The notes beneath the pieces are model-generated. The model had not been told where the DNA came from and did no database searches. It saw only the letters and a program-made list of their open reading frames with translations. A program made the position numbers and the translations under genes. 64,000 nucleotides of DNA from Stigmatella aurantiaca DW4/3-1 (GTDB taxonomy: Bacteria; Myxococcota; Myxococcia; Myxococcales; Myxococcaceae). The stretch covers positions 3,057,501 through 3,121,500 of the forward strand of contig NC_014623.1 in the NCBI RefSeq assembly GCF_000165485.1. Direction: 5' to 3'. This document shows, piece after piece, positions 9,974 through 18,950 of this stretch. Each line of letters starts with the position of its first letter. The stretch's first letter is position 1.

Positions 9974-10270
9974 TCATTGTGCGCTGGGCTTTTGCAGATG
10001 CGCGAAGCACTCCAAGTCGATGGCGCGAGGGTCGACATGCACGAAGCTGGTGTTGCCATCCCAGCGAAGGGGCATCGCGTCGATGCGGTCCTCGGCCGTG
10101 ACGCCTCCGAGACGCGCCAGCGCCTCGTCGTCAGTCACGTAGTAGCCTTCCGCGTCCGGGTCCGCATCGGGGCGGAGTCCGCCGCGCAGCACGGCGAAGA
10201 TACGGACTTTCTTCCCGTGGAGGCCGGGGATTTCGTTGCCGAGGTAGGTGGTGTCGGTGCCGATAACCAT
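9974..10270 (-). CDS. Hypothetical phage protein, 98 aa
   Basis: Start chosen at the ATG at 10270 (MVIGTDTTYLGNEIPGL), which has GGGAG seven bases upstream; an ATG at 10309 lacks a ribosome site. The sequence is compact and globular-looking (KKVRIFAVLRGG, GYYVTDDEALARLGG, WDGNTSFVHVDP) with no Cys motif or membrane segment. No family recognised. Same strand and spacing as the neighbouring tail genes, so probably a prophage accessory gene. Confidence 0.55.
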   Translation of the reverse strand: MVIGTDTTYLGNEIPGLHGKKVRIFAVLRGGLRPDADPDAEGYYVTDDEALARLGGVTAEDRIDAMPLRWDGNTSFVHVDPRAIDLECFAHLQKPSAQ

Positions 10271-10399
10271 GTGTATCTCCCAGCGCGTGTTGGCGGCGCG
10301 TGAGGACATACACGCTCTGCTGTCTGGCTATAGCAAGTCGAGAAGGGAGGAATTGTGCTGGTGTTGCGCCCTTGCCCGTGTTGCCGCGATGCCGTGTGC

Positions 10400-10837
10400 T
10401 TACTGACTTGACACATCCGAGCCGCGGTGCGACTCGCCGGGCGGCCTCTCGATTCTCAAGCCCTGCGGGAACCAGCGCTCACGCGCCTCCTGCGTCAGCG
10501 GACGCACCACAATCTGCCTGGTGCTTTCCCCTCTATGCTTGAGCGTTGTGTGGAGACGCCCACGCTGGACGAGCTCGGCGTGGAGGTGGTCGACGAGGAG
10601 CCCGTGAAGGTGGCCGAAGCTGCCAGGCGCCGGATGCTCCGGCTCGCCTTCGGCCGCGCGGATGAGGAACTCTGTGGAGCGGCAGGAGGGGCACGGCGGA
10701 AGTTGGACGAGGCTGTCGTCCACATTCTCCCGGCGGGCGACGCCCACCTCCAGGGAGTCGAGGGAGAGGCGATTGCCGGTGCCGCACCGGACGCAGCGCT
10801 GAAACACGTTCTCGGCTGTGACTTCGTGAATGGCCAT
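10400..10837 (-). CDS. Zinc-ribbon phage protein
   Basis: 145 aa from the ATG at 10837 (MAIHEVTAENVF), preceded by GAGGACATC. Two CxxC knuckles, CVRCG near residue 15 and CPSC near residue 49, form a likely zinc ribbon. A His-rich middle follows (GHLHGLLVDHLHAEL) and an Arg-rich C-terminus. It lies eight bases after the tail-fibre stop and is probably cotranscribed with it. Function unknown; a fibre chaperone or a small regulator are both possible. Confidence 0.55.
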   Translation of the reverse strand: MAIHEVTAENVFQRCVRCGTGNRLSLDSLEVGVARRENVDDSLVQLPPCPSCRSTEFLIRAAEGEPEHPAPGSFGHLHGLLVDHLHAELVQRGRLHTTLKHRGESTRQIVVRPLTQEARERWFPQGLRIERPPGESHRGSDVSSQ

Positions 10838-10844
10838 GATGTCC

Positions 10845-12755
10845 TCACGCGACGGCGGTGTATGAGCCGAACCAGTACGTCGCGGCGAGAGCTTGGAGGT
10901 TTTGGTGGCTGTAGAAGGCGAAGCCGTCTCTGTCCGGCACCATGACGGTGGGGTTGCCGGCAAAGTTTCCGCTGGTGGCGTAGGGGCTGAGGGTGATGGA
11001 GGAGGGCCCCCTGGGAAATCGACTGCGGAAGGTTACGGAGCCACCGCCGACCAGCAAGTCATGCGGGACGGTGTCGCTGTTGCAGAACTCGATGCCAAGG
11101 CGGCCTACCTCGCTCACGCTGCCCGTCACCTCGAAGGAGGTGTTGTTGGAAGCGCTATTCATGGGCAGGCGCAAGGTGCGCGTCCAGGTGGAGAAGGTGG
11201 CGGTGAGACTGGCGTCGTGGAGGAACTCGGCCTCGTTGCGCGAGAGGCGGAAGCCGCCTGCAGCTGCTCCGGTGGTGTCCCGAGCCCAAGCGCTCCCATT
11301 CCAGGCGGCGTTGACGGTGAACCACACCGAGTCGCTGTCGGCGTAGAGGCGCAGTCGCGCAGCGACGCCCCCAGCGCCCTGCGAGTCGAGGAGTAGGACG
11401 CGCCCTGCGCCCAGGACGGGCTGGAGGATGGCCTTGTGCTGGCCTGAGGCCGCCTCGTTGCTGCGGAAGTGCCCTCCGCTGAAGGCTCCGAGGCCTTCGG
11501 CGAGGGCCGCCTCGACGGTACTCGCCGTCAGCAGGTTGCCCGTATCCGCGACGGAGACGGCGGAGGCCGCGTGGGCCTCCGCCGCCTGGGTGAGGTGCCC
11601 GTTGAGGAAGCCCAGCAGCGCGGCCACCTGCTGGCGCAGGCTGCTGGAAGGAAGGGTATGGGGCGTTCCGGTTAGCGCGTCTCCTCCGATGCGAGATGCA
11701 CCGGGGCTTCCGGCCGTCGTCTCTCCGAGGCGGGTGACGACTTCCTGCAACTGGGCTTGGACGCTGGTGCCGCTGACGTAGCCATGCGGCGAAGCGCTGA
11801 TGGCGCTGGCGTGGTGGGCGCCGGTGGCCGCGCCCTGGTGGGTGTTGACGAAGCCCAGCAAGGAGGACAGCTGCGCGTCCACGGTGCCCGCCGGTAGGAG
11901 GTTGGGCGTACCGGGCACCGCATCCGCGCCCACGCGGGAGGCGCCAGGTGTGCCAGCGGTGGCCGAGGAGAGCTTGTCCACGACTTCGTCTACCGCCGAC
12001 TGCACCGTGGTGGCACCAACGAAGCCATGGGGCACGTAGTCCACGGCACCGGCCTCGTGTCTCTGGGCGGCGCCTGAGAAGTGCCCAGCCAGCTCGGCGT
12101 CCACCTCGTCCAGCGTTGCCTGCACCGTCTCCGCGCTGGGATTCAGGACTTCCCAGGTGCCGCTCTCCACGGCCACCGAGGTGCCCCGGGCGAAGATGAA
12201 GGCCTGCCGTCGAGAGGTGTCCAAGTCCGTGGCGAGAATCTGCGTCTGCCCGGGGCGGCGCCGGACGTCACACAGCAAGAGCTCGTCGGGCTGGAGGGCG
12301 GGCTTGGGCGCCAAGCCCGCGGGGCCCTCCGGCGCCTGGCGTACCACCCACTCGAAGGACTCGTCGCGGCGGAAGTACACCTGCTGGGAATTGCCGTCCG
12401 TGCGTGGCTCGGACAAGAGGCGGGTGAAGCGCAGGAAGATGCCCACCCACCTCTCGTTGCTCGCCGTGGAGACGTCGGTGGGGATGCCCGACATGTCCAC
12501 GGCGCAGTCCACCGTCTGCCCGGTGCCGAAGAAGATGCGCTGGCCGAGGTTATCGTAGGCGCGGGCCGGGGCCGTCAGGTCGACGGAGAGGTTGGGCACG
12601 GGGGAATGCGGTGCGGGCACGGCCCCGGAGATGACGCCGTGGATGCCCAAGTCCGAGGCGAGGTTTCTATCGGCCTGCTCCAACTGCGCGAAGGCCAAGT
12701 CCAACTCGGCCTCCGTCACCTTCTGCCTGAAGAAGAAGTCCAGCCTGTTGCTCAT
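10845..12755 (-). CDS. Tail fibre/collar-like protein with internal repeats
   Basis: 636 aa. The N-terminus (about 1-200) resembles a phage fibre attachment domain (LDFFFRQKVTEAELDLAF, GIHGVISGAVPAP). Residues about 205-425 are built from repeated units of about 90 residues: a helix (TVQSAVDEVVDKL, SVQAQLQEVVTRL, TVEAALAEGLGAF), then GTPGASR/GSPGASR, LLPAGTV/TLPSSSL, LLGF and a histidine patch. The last 200 residues form a beta-rich tip. Expected role: host-receptor binding. It starts 21 bases after one copy of the 32-bp late element and has GGAGG before its ATG. Confidence 0.75.
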   Translation of the reverse strand: MSNRLDFFFRQKVTEAELDLAFAQLEQADRNLASDLGIHGVISGAVPAPHSPVPNLSVDLTAPARAYDNLGQRIFFGTGQTVDCAVDMSGIPTDVSTASNERWVGIFLRFTRLLSEPRTDGNSQQVYFRRDESFEWVVRQAPEGPAGLAPKPALQPDELLLCDVRRRPGQTQILATDLDTSRRQAFIFARGTSVAVESGTWEVLNPSAETVQATLDEVDAELAGHFSGAAQRHEAGAVDYVPHGFVGATTVQSAVDEVVDKLSSATAGTPGASRVGADAVPGTPNLLPAGTVDAQLSSLLGFVNTHQGAATGAHHASAISASPHGYVSGTSVQAQLQEVVTRLGETTAGSPGASRIGGDALTGTPHTLPSSSLRQQVAALLGFLNGHLTQAAEAHAASAVSVADTGNLLTASTVEAALAEGLGAFSGGHFRSNEAASGQHKAILQPVLGAGRVLLLDSQGAGGVAARLRLYADSDSVWFTVNAAWNGSAWARDTTGAAAGGFRLSRNEAEFLHDASLTATFSTWTRTLRLPMNSASNNTSFEVTGSVSEVGRLGIEFCNSDTVPHDLLVGGGSVTFRSRFPRGPSSITLSPYATSGNFAGNPTVMVPDRDGFAFYSHQNLQALAATYWFGSYTAVA

Positions 12756-12775
12756 GCCTTCACCCTCCAGAGGAG

Positions 12776-12807
12776 GGCAAAGGCAGGCCGTGAGAAATCG
12801 GGGACAT
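12776..12807 (-). promoter_or_regulatory. Late bipartite element, copy 1 (fibre gene)
   Basis: On minus: ATGTCCCCGATTT, ten bases, GCCTTTGCC. It ends 21 bases before the fibre start. Three other copies have the same 32-bp length and spacing. Candidate phage late promoter. Confidence 0.55.
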
Positions 12808-12819
12808 GCTCTGCGGGCT

Positions 12820-13212
12820 TCAGTGCAGCCTGGTTGTCTCGCCCAACTCGCTGAGTCCCAGCTCCCAGTGCTCAGGGAGAATGGGCGGCAGGGGCTCCAC
12901 CAAGTCCACGAAGTGGGTGTGGGCGGGCTTGAGGTACTCGACGAGGGCGCGCAGGCGGTGGCGCTCCGAGGGCGAGAGGAGGCGCTCCACCTCGACGTTG
13001 AAGGCGTAACGGGCGAAGCGCTCCGAGGGCCCCAGTACCCAGACTACAGCTTCCAGTTCGATTTCTTCGGGTATTGTATTTCTTGAAAGACAATCTTTAT
13101 GGAGCCTGGAGGTCGTCTGGTGTCCCCTGGGCTCACGAGTATATAGCCAGCTATGGCTCGATCCGTAGTTATAATTCCCCTGGAATGCAGGCCTTCCTAC
13201 GGCGGATGGCTC
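12820..13212 (-). pseudogene. Truncated second copy of the tail gpI 3' end
   Basis: An open frame without a usable start runs from just after a TGA at 13213-13215 to its own stop at 12820. Its last 73 residues ([20 protein letters not shown] onwards) repeat the C-terminus of the next gene nearly perfectly. The upstream 57 codons are unrelated and AT-rich ([30 protein letters not shown]). No start or ribosome site is visible, so it is a silent fragment or cassette. Confidence 0.55.
12836..13042 (-). repeat. 207-bp direct repeat, copy A
   Basis: Identical to 13259-13465 except for three substitutions by eye (204 of 207 bases). Copy A belongs to the silent fragment. The 216-bp spacer between the copies is clearly AT-richer than the flanking genes. 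Confidence 0.9.
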
Positions 13213-13242
13213 TCAATCGACATTTCTATTCCAATCGTTGAA

Positions 13243-14580
13243 TCAGTGGAGTGTCGTCGTCTCACCCAACTCGCTGAGTCCCAGCTCCCAGTGCTCAGGG
13301 AGAATGGGCGGCAGGGGCTCCACCAAGTCCACGAAGTGGGTGTGGGCGGGCTTGAGGTACTCGACGAGGGCGCGCAGGCGTTGGCGCTCCGAGGGCGAGA
13401 GGCGGCGCTCCACCTCGACGTTGAAGGCGTAACGGGCGAAGCGCTCCGAGGGCCCCAGTACCCAGTCGACGCCCAATTCGGACTCACCTAGCACGAGGGT
13501 GTCTGAGGCGAAGGGGGAGATGGTCTTCACCTCGACTCCGAGGAAGAAGCGGATGGCGTTGCGTAGGCCCAGCGCGGTGCCCTTTTGCTGGTACATGGCC
13601 ACGAGGATGGAGGCCAGCCGCCGCCGGGCGAGGACGTCCAGCTCGAAGGCGAAGGGGTTGCCCAAGTCTTGGAGGATGGCGTCCAGAAAGGCCTCTGGCG
13701 CGCGCTCCAAGTCGAAGAAGTCGGGGAAGGCATCCAAGTCGGAGAGGAGCAGGTCCGTCACCTCCTGGAGACAGGAGATGAAGCGGTACAAGTCGCCCGT
13801 TACGTCATCGCGGCGGTTGTGGCGGGGCAGCATGTCCCAGAGCTGGAAGCTCCGGGCGGGTGGCCGGGCAGGCCGGAAGCCCGAGAAGGTGGCGCGGTGG
13901 TAGGGGGCGAGCACCGGGTTGCCGTGTGCGTCCGTCACTCCTTGTACGAGTGCCTCGTACACCACGTCCGGCGTCATTTCCGTGTCGAGGACGAGGTGGA
14001 CGAGAGTGCAGTCGGCTGCGGCCTCAAGGGAAGCCACTGGGACTGCGGGAGCGCCGCGAGGCGTGAAGGTGAAGTGCGCCGTGGACGGCACCCGCACGTC
14101 CTCGTCGAAGGCGAGGCGCACCGACTTGGGCCCCACGGCCTGAGCACCCACGAGACGGGGCGCTGTCCTGTCCTCCACGGTGAAGGTGTACGTCTTGTCG
14201 AGGAGGTGCTCGCCGCCGGCCGTGGCGGAGACGACGCGCACGGAGACGGTGGCCTGGCTGGCCAGTGGCACCGTCGGGTGGAGCACCACACGCAGGGTGT
14301 CCGCCGTCTGTGTCACCTCCGCCAGGGGCCCGGCGAAGGCGGGTTGCACCTCGACGCTGGTCCCACCCTCGAAAGCCAAGAGGCCGTCCACCCAGACGCG
14401 CGTGGCCGCCCGGGCAATGCCGTCCACGCCGACGTCCACCACCTCCAGCGCCAGCGTGGAGTCAACGGGGATGTCCGCCGCTCCTGGGCTCGGAGCACGG
14501 TTGAGGAGGAGGGGGCGGCGTGTCTCGGCGAAGAGGGAGACGGTGTCGACGTAGAGGGCGGGCAGCTCAACCGTGGCCAT
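13243..14580 (-). CDS. Phage tail protein I-like with N-terminal Ig-like domains
   Basis: 445 aa. Residues about 30-235 form two beta-sandwich Ig-like regions of bacterial surface-protein type ([36 protein letters not shown]). Residues about 240-430 match the P2 gpI family: [53 protein letters not shown] and the [10 protein letters not shown] end. P2 gpI sits at the baseplate edge and connects to the fibres, so the Ig-like part may present the fibre or bind the host surface. GAGG lies ahead of the ATG. Its last 69 codons are duplicated downstream as a silent copy. Confidence 0.8.
   Translation of the reverse strand: MATVELPALYVDTVSLFAETRRPLLLNRAPSPGAADIPVDSTLALEVVDVGVDGIARAATRVWVDGLLAFEGGTSVEVQPAFAGPLAEVTQTADTLRVVLHPTVPLASQATVSVRVVSATAGGEHLLDKTYTFTVEDRTAPRLVGAQAVGPKSVRLAFDEDVRVPSTAHFTFTPRGAPAVPVASLEAAADCTLVHLVLDTEMTPDVVYEALVQGVTDAHGNPVLAPYHRATFSGFRPARPPARSFQLWDMLPRHNRRDDVTGDLYRFISCLQEVTDLLLSDLDAFPDFFDLERAPEAFLDAILQDLGNPFAFELDVLARRRLASILVAMYQQKGTALGLRNAIRFFLGVEVKTISPFASDTLVLGESELGVDWVLGPSERFARYAFNVEVERRLSPSERQRLRALVEYLKPAHTHFVDLVEPLPPILPEHWELGLSELGETTTLH
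13259..13465 (-). repeat. 207-bp direct repeat, copy B
   Basis: The functional copy, forming the 3' end of the gpI-type tail gene. See copy A at 12836-13042. Confidence 0.9.
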
Positions 14581-14589
14581 AGCAACACC

Positions 14590-14985
14590 TCACGGGGAGA
14601 CGATCTCCAGGCGGACGCCCACCGTGTGGACGCCCGAGAGCTTCGAGACGTTGGCGGCCATGTCAGTGACGAGGCGCTCGCAGCCAGGGCGCCCGAGGTA
14701 GCGGGCGTATTTCACCCCGCCCACGACGAGGGAGGCTTCCCACGCGAGGCCTGGCGGGGGCCCTGCCGGAACACGGAAGCGCAAGGCGCAGCGGACGAGC
14801 GCCAGGCCTGTGACGTCCACTGGCTGCGTCACCTCGGTGAAGTCGCCAGGGGCCAGCTCGAATCTGCGCCCAGGCTCCTCGTCTCCGAGGACGAAGAGGT
14901 ACTCGCCCGAGGCGGGCGTGGCCCGCTGGGGCCGAATGCGCCCCTGGCCCAGGCCGAGACGGCTGGTGAAGGCGGTGAGGGCCAT
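14590..14985 (-). CDS. Hypothetical baseplate-region protein, 131 aa
   Basis: Compact beta-rich protein (LALVRCALRFRVPAG, WEASLVVGGVKYARYLG) with no Cys cluster or membrane segment. It lies four bases after the preceding gene and nine before gpI, inside the baseplate operon; a structural role at the baseplate periphery is the natural guess. Family not recognised. Confidence 0.6.
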   Translation of the reverse strand: MALTAFTSRLGLGQGRIRPQRATPASGEYLFVLGDEEPGRRFELAPGDFTEVTQPVDVTGLALVRCALRFRVPAGPPPGLAWEASLVVGGVKYARYLGRPGCERLVTDMAANVSKLSGVHTVGVRLEIVSP

Positions 14986-14989
14986 GACT

Positions 14990-15685
14990 TCACACCTGCC
15001 GGGAGAGCTCGAGCGAGTCGAAGTAGGCCCGGCGGGTGACGTCCTTCACCGCGAAGCCGAAGCCGCCACGGCCCGAGGTGAGGGGCTGGCTGCCGGAGTT
15101 GATGCCGAGGGCGTCGTCGATGAAGTCGGCCATGCCCGGCACGGGCTGCCAGTCAGGGGGCATGCCAAGCGGGTGCGCGGCCAGGTCGTTCTGGAAGGCC
15201 TTGAGGACGACGTCGCCGTTAGCGTTGACGATGACGTCCAGTCGCAGGTGCAGCCAGGTGCCCTGCGAGAAGCTGGCGGAGGACTTCAGCAGGACACCGG
15301 GTCCGTCCGCGTCGGGAAGCCCCGTGGCCACCGCGCCCTTGCGCAGCACCACCCGGTGCGGCTCGTCGTCGGAGAGTCCCAGGAGGTAGGCGGAGTCGTT
15401 GACGGAGGTGCCCTGGCCGCAGAGGTAGAGGAAGGGGGAGAAGCCGGTGGGGCCGCCGCCGGGCCCGCGCTGGAGGCAGGCGCGGATGCTGCCGCCCTTC
15501 GCCATGGGGGCGAAGTCAGGGAGGTTGGCGAAGAGGGCAACGGCGCCCTGCGTGGCGGTGAGGGAGTTGAAGGCGAAGAGGAAGTTGCCGCCGCCCGGGG
15601 GACGGGCAATGCCCGCCGTCACGCCCCTGTCCACGGTGGCGATGTCCAGTCCGCCATTGAGGTAAGTCCAGTCTGCGAGTGCCAT
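14990..15685 (-). CDS. LamG-like beta-sandwich phage protein
   Basis: 231 aa from the ATG at 15685 (MALADWTYLNGGL), which has GAGG upstream; the longer frame from 15727 lacks support. The sequence GGNFLFAFNSL, SFSQGTWLHLRLDVIVNANG and AYFDSLELSRQ has the strand pattern of LamG/concanavalin-like jelly-roll domains, where a WxHLRLD strand and a FD-x-L terminal strand are typical. Probably a baseplate or fibre accessory protein that binds a sugar or another tail protein; inferred only from pattern and position. Confidence 0.5.
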   Translation of the reverse strand: MALADWTYLNGGLDIATVDRGVTAGIARPPGGGNFLFAFNSLTATQGAVALFANLPDFAPMAKGGSIRACLQRGPGGGPTGFSPFLYLCGQGTSVNDSAYLLGLSDDEPHRVVLRKGAVATGLPDADGPGVLLKSSASFSQGTWLHLRLDVIVNANGDVVLKAFQNDLAAHPLGMPPDWQPVPGMADFIDDALGINSGSQPLTSGRGGFGFAVKDVTRRAYFDSLELSRQV

Positions 15686-15692
15686 GGTGTCC

Positions 15693-16223
15693 TCACTGCG
15701 TGGTGGCTGTGGGCCACCCGGTGTCAAAGTCCTCGGAGGGCTCCGTGGTGTTGAAGAGGGCCACGCGCGCTGTCACGTCTTCCCAGCGCCAGGCGAAGGC
15801 CTCGTTGGTGTGCCAGCGCTGCTCGAAGTCCTCCCGCGGCGAGTTGTTGAAGTGGCCCAGCACGGAGGTGACGTCCACCCAGTCCGCGAGGAAGGGCCCC
15901 TGGCCCCATGTCTCGACGGCCTGCCCCTCGAAGTGGTGCGGGACGAGCTGCGCGGGCGGCAGCTCGAAGAGGAAGCCATCGTTGTCCCAACCTCGGGCGA
16001 AGGACTCGAAGCCCTCGCGCTGGCCGGAGAAGAAGGCGAGGGCGACGGAGACGTCGGAGAGGGCGGCGCGCCACACGTACCAGCGCTCGAAGTCCTCGCA
16101 CGCCTCCTCCGGCACACCGAAGCCCGCCAGAGCTTCGAGGCGCGTCACCGCCGTCAGCGTCCAGTGCGCCGCCTCGCCGGGCCGGGCGCCCGCGTCCTCG
16201 AAGCTGGGGTTGAGGAGGGCCAT
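15693..16223 (-). CDS. Baseplate-region protein with EDFE/GW repeats
   Basis: 176 aa. Four degenerate repeats share an acidic-aromatic core followed by tryptophan: CEDFERWYVW, EGFESFARGWDND, REDFEQRWHTN and SEDFDTGWPT. The repeats are about 35 residues apart, suggesting a small solenoid or repeated binding loops. It starts right after the gpJ stop. Family unknown; structural by context. Confidence 0.6.
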   Translation of the reverse strand: MALLNPSFEDAGARPGEAAHWTLTAVTRLEALAGFGVPEEACEDFERWYVWRAALSDVSVALAFFSGQREGFESFARGWDNDGFLFELPPAQLVPHHFEGQAVETWGQGPFLADWVDVTSVLGHFNNSPREDFEQRWHTNEAFAWRWEDVTARVALFNTTEPSEDFDTGWPTATTQ

Positions 16224-16224
16224 G

Positions 16225-17772
16225 TCAGAGGAGCCTCCCGGTGTCCCCGTCCTGGAGAGTGACGCTGCCCAGCACTGGCAGCTCCCGCACCGTCAGCTTC
16301 ACATCCGCGGGCAGGCCGTTCAGCGTCAGGTCCATTCGCGCGTCGCCCAGCTTCCGCACTCCGGGCACGTCGCGAACGATGTTGAACACGTCCGACCAGG
16401 CCACCTCTCCGGCCGGGAAGCCCTGGGCGTCCTTGAGGTTGAATCCGAAGTCGATGCGCGGGTTGGGCGTGCCGTCCGGCTCGCTGATGCGGAAGTGGGC
16501 AGCCAGCGCCTGGCGGACGCGCGAGGCGACATCCTGGGCCGAAGCGCCCTGGCGCAGGAAGAGGCGCGCGGAGACGTCCACGCTCCGATACACCGGCTCC
16601 TGGACGCTCACCTGGAAGGTGAGGGTGCAGGGGAAGACTTCCGTTACCTGCCGCAGCACTTGGGCCTTGAGCGCGGGCGAGGGCGCCCCGCCGCCCTTGG
16701 GCACCACGTAGAGGATGCCGGCATTCTCCGGAATGGTGGCGTCCTCGTTGGACGTCAGCATGAGGGCGCGGGCCACACCGGGCAGACGCCGGGCGTTGAT
16801 TTCGAAGTCTTCGCGGGAGACGGTGCGTGTCAGGGCCCGGAGGCTCTCCGGGGCCAGCAGCTTCGCGGAGGCGACCGTCTGCCTATCCGCGCCACCCGAG
16901 GCAGGAGCGGGGTTGTGGACGGACACCTGCACCGCGTGGCCGTGGGCGTCCTTAAAGCTGCCCTCCATGACGACGAGGCGCCCCGCGTCCACGTTGCCGA
17001 CCGCGCCGCCCCCCGTCTTGTACACCACCACCACGGTGCCAGCGGGCGGCAGGCCGTTGGTGCCGGTGCCGAAGCGGACGGTGGCCTTGTCCCCCTGGTC
17101 GACGCTGACGAGGAAGTGGGTGTCGCAGGCGCGGGAGTTGAGGAAGGTGTCCACCTCACTGAAGGCGCCCTGGGTGGTGGACACGCGGGCGGAGCCGTCG
17201 ATGTAGGGGGCGAAGTCCAGGTGCGCTTCGAAGTCGGCGAGGCCGCGGGCGTCGAAGAGCTGGGTGTGCGTCTTCGAGTGCTCGGCCACAGCGAGGACGC
17301 GGGGCGGGTTTGCGCCGGCCGGAATGGTGGCGGGGGTCAGCAACTGGAAGCGGACGGCCTCCGTCACTTCCTGAGTGCGGACAACGGTGCCGGCGGGGAA
17401 CGTGACGGGGGCTGCTGGAGGCAGGGCCAGGCGCAGCTCCACCTCGGCGGTGGCTGCCTGGGCACCGTGAAGCCGGTAGCCCAGCATGCGTGCCAGGGCG
17501 ATGACGTTGCGGCGCTGAGTGGCGGTGGAGAGGCGCGATTCGCGGGCGAGGTTGTCCTGGTAGCTGCCAAGGACGTCGCCAACGAAGGCGTACATCTCCA
17601 GCAGGACGTTGCCGAAGCTGGCGACTTCGAAATCGCTCCAGTCGGCGAAGACGCTCTTCACGAGCGCGACGAGGCGCGCGCGCAGGGCGTCGAAGTCGCG
17701 GTGGGTGTAGTCGGTGGACGCAGGGAGAAGTGGCACGTCGGCACCAGGAGACAAAGCCTTGCCGCAGGGCAC
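16225..17772 (-). CDS. Baseplate J-like protein
   Basis: 515 aa. The N-terminus ([54 protein letters not shown]) is diagnostic of the P2 gpJ / Mu gp47 baseplate family, and the C-terminal [20 protein letters not shown] matches the trimerisation region. It forms the baseplate wedges that clamp the sheath. The start is uncertain: GTG at 17772 (used here) or GTG at 17736 ([10 protein letters not shown]). The shorter start would place a variant late element directly upstream. Confidence 0.9.
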   Translation of the reverse strand: MPCGKALSPGADVPLLPASTDYTHRDFDALRARLVALVKSVFADWSDFEVASFGNVLLEMYAFVGDVLGSYQDNLARESRLSTATQRRNVIALARMLGYRLHGAQAATAEVELRLALPPAAPVTFPAGTVVRTQEVTEAVRFQLLTPATIPAGANPPRVLAVAEHSKTHTQLFDARGLADFEAHLDFAPYIDGSARVSTTQGAFSEVDTFLNSRACDTHFLVSVDQGDKATVRFGTGTNGLPPAGTVVVVYKTGGGAVGNVDAGRLVVMEGSFKDAHGHAVQVSVHNPAPASGGADRQTVASAKLLAPESLRALTRTVSREDFEINARRLPGVARALMLTSNEDATIPENAGILYVVPKGGGAPSPALKAQVLRQVTEVFPCTLTFQVSVQEPVYRSVDVSARLFLRQGASAQDVASRVRQALAAHFRISEPDGTPNPRIDFGFNLKDAQGFPAGEVAWSDVFNIVRDVPGVRKLGDARMDLTLNGLPADVKLTVRELPVLGSVTLQDGDTGRLL

Positions 17773-17791
17773 TTAGCGGAGACGGGGACAT
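17750..17791 (-). promoter_or_regulatory. Variant of the late element at gpJ
   Basis: On minus: ATGTCCCCG, a longer 25-base gap, then GCTTTGTC. Both halves resemble the four perfect copies, but the spacing is ten bases longer, so function is doubtful. Confidence 0.25.
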
Positions 17792-17995
17792 CGGTTTGGT
17801 GCCCTCCGCGCGGCATGGTCGGCGAACGGCGCGGAGAGGCTCCCATCGCCCAGGGGGACTGATGCCCTCCTTCCAAGCGTAATGCGATGCGTCATGTGCT
17901 CGCGTGGCTGTGCGCTTGACGGCTGTTCAGGTCCTCGGTAAGGTTTCGCATATGCGAGGCTTGCGCGATGCGCACGAAAGGCCAGGGCGACGCAA

Positions 17996-18409
17996 ATGAC
18001 AGGCAACGCAATTAAGGAGCTTCGGGGAGCGCTCGCAATGAGCCCGGGCGATTTCGCTCAGTTGCTTGGGGTGAACCCCTCGACGCTGTACCGGTGGGAG
18101 GCCGAAGGTGAGAAGGAGGTAAAGCCGGATCCGAACGCGACCCGCATTCTCGCGGCGCTGCATCAAGCCCGTGCGAAAAGCGGTGGCGAGCACCTCAAGG
18201 CGTCCCTTGGAACGGCGCTCCTGCTCGGGGGAGGGCTCTTTGCCCTCTTCAAGCTTCTGGAGCAGTTGTTCTCAGGCGACACGTCCACGTCGACGACCCC
18301 AGTCGTCACAGCACCGCCTGCGACGCCAAGCCCTACTCAAGCGCCGTCATCGGCGACGGATGCCGCCGACGGTCAGAAAGGAGGGGGGGAGACGACGAAA
18401 GGACGATAA
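17996..18409 (+). CDS. XRE-type HTH protein with a membrane anchor
   Basis: 137 aa. Residues 5-45 form a helix-turn-helix (ELRGALAMSPGDFAQLLGVN, STLYRWEAEGEKEV). A hydrophobic segment follows (about 65-88, ASLGTALLLGGGLFALFKLL), then a Pro/Thr/Ala-rich tail that would be exported. A DNA-binding domain tied to a single membrane span suggests a membrane-tethered regulator. It opens a plus-strand cassette inserted between minus-strand baseplate genes, so it is not part of the structural operon. Confidence 0.65.
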   Translation: MTGNAIKELRGALAMSPGDFAQLLGVNPSTLYRWEAEGEKEVKPDPNATRILAALHQARAKSGGEHLKASLGTALLLGGGLFALFKLLEQLFSGDTSTSTTPVVTAPPATPSPTQAPSSATDAADGQKGGGETTKGR

Positions 18410-18422
18410 GAGCGAGGATGCC

Positions 18423-18662
18423 GTGAAAATTGAGGGGGTGGAGCTGGAACTCCAACCCCTCGGAACAACGACTGCTCGGCTTGAGTGGCCCGGCAGGACT
18501 GCGCGAACACTGATGGTATCTGCCATCAGGCACGTCCTCCGTCAAGGCGACTTGAGCGAGCGGCTCACCGCGGTCGTTGAAGGCCGCACGCAATGTTGGA
18601 ACAACGGAGTGACGAAGCATGCTTTCGAACGAAGTCGTCGAAGCTGTGTACGACAAGTGTGA
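18423..18662 (+). CDS. Hypothetical protein, 79 aa
   Basis: GTG start at 18423 with GAGG five bases upstream. The product (KIEGVELELQPLGTTTARLE, ARTLMVSAIRHVLRQGDLSE) looks like a real globular protein, and codon use matches its neighbours. It overlaps the following HNH gene by 44 bases in another frame, a long overlap that lowers confidence. No family recognised. Confidence 0.4.
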   Translation: MKIEGVELELQPLGTTTARLEWPGRTARTLMVSAIRHVLRQGDLSERLTAVVEGRTQCWNNGVTKHAFERSRRSCVRQV

Positions 18663-18927
18663 CGGGAAGTGCCGTTACTGTGGAAAGAAACTCTCATTCA
18701 GCAACTATGGCTTGTATGGGGCGCGTGGGTCTTGGCAGATTGACTATTCGCGCTCCAGGATGAATGGCGGGACCAATCATATGAACAACCTCTTTCCTGC
18801 ATGCATTCCATGCAACCAGGAAAAGGGAGGGCGGAACGGCAAGTCGTACATTCAGGCGCGTCGTGCGCAAAATCAACACGTGCCCACTCCTGAGAAGCCG
18901 TGCCTTTGGGAATGGCTGTTCGGCTAA
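18619..18927 (+). CDS. HNH endonuclease, 102 aa
   Basis: Complete small HNH protein: KCRYCGKK knuckle near residues 16-23, SWQIDYSRSRMNGG carrying the central aspartate in place of the first His, and NNLFPACIPCNQEKGG with the distal Asn and CxxC. Such ββα-metal nucleases cut DNA non-specifically or as homing enzymes. It sits in a plus-strand cassette between baseplate genes, a typical place for free-standing phage HNH genes. Confidence 0.8.
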   Translation: MLSNEVVEAVYDKCDGKCRYCGKKLSFSNYGLYGARGSWQIDYSRSRMNGGTNHMNNLFPACIPCNQEKGGRNGKSYIQARRAQNQHVPTPEKPCLWEWLFG

Positions 18928-18950
18928 CCCAGGAAAGGGGATGTGAGACA

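Noticed and set aside
12836-13465. Diversity-generating retroelement (template and variable repeats plus reverse transcriptase)
   Set aside because: The two repeats differ at only three sites with no adenine bias, and the reverse transcriptase is a group II maturase 16 kb away.
13585-15039. Long plus-strand ORF of 484 codons
   Set aside because: It is antisense to gpI and its neighbours, has shadow-type His/Gly/Val-rich composition and no ribosome site.
17750-17791. Full late element at gpJ
   Set aside because: Both half motifs are present, but the gap is ten bases longer than in the four matching copies, so it is listed only as a variant.
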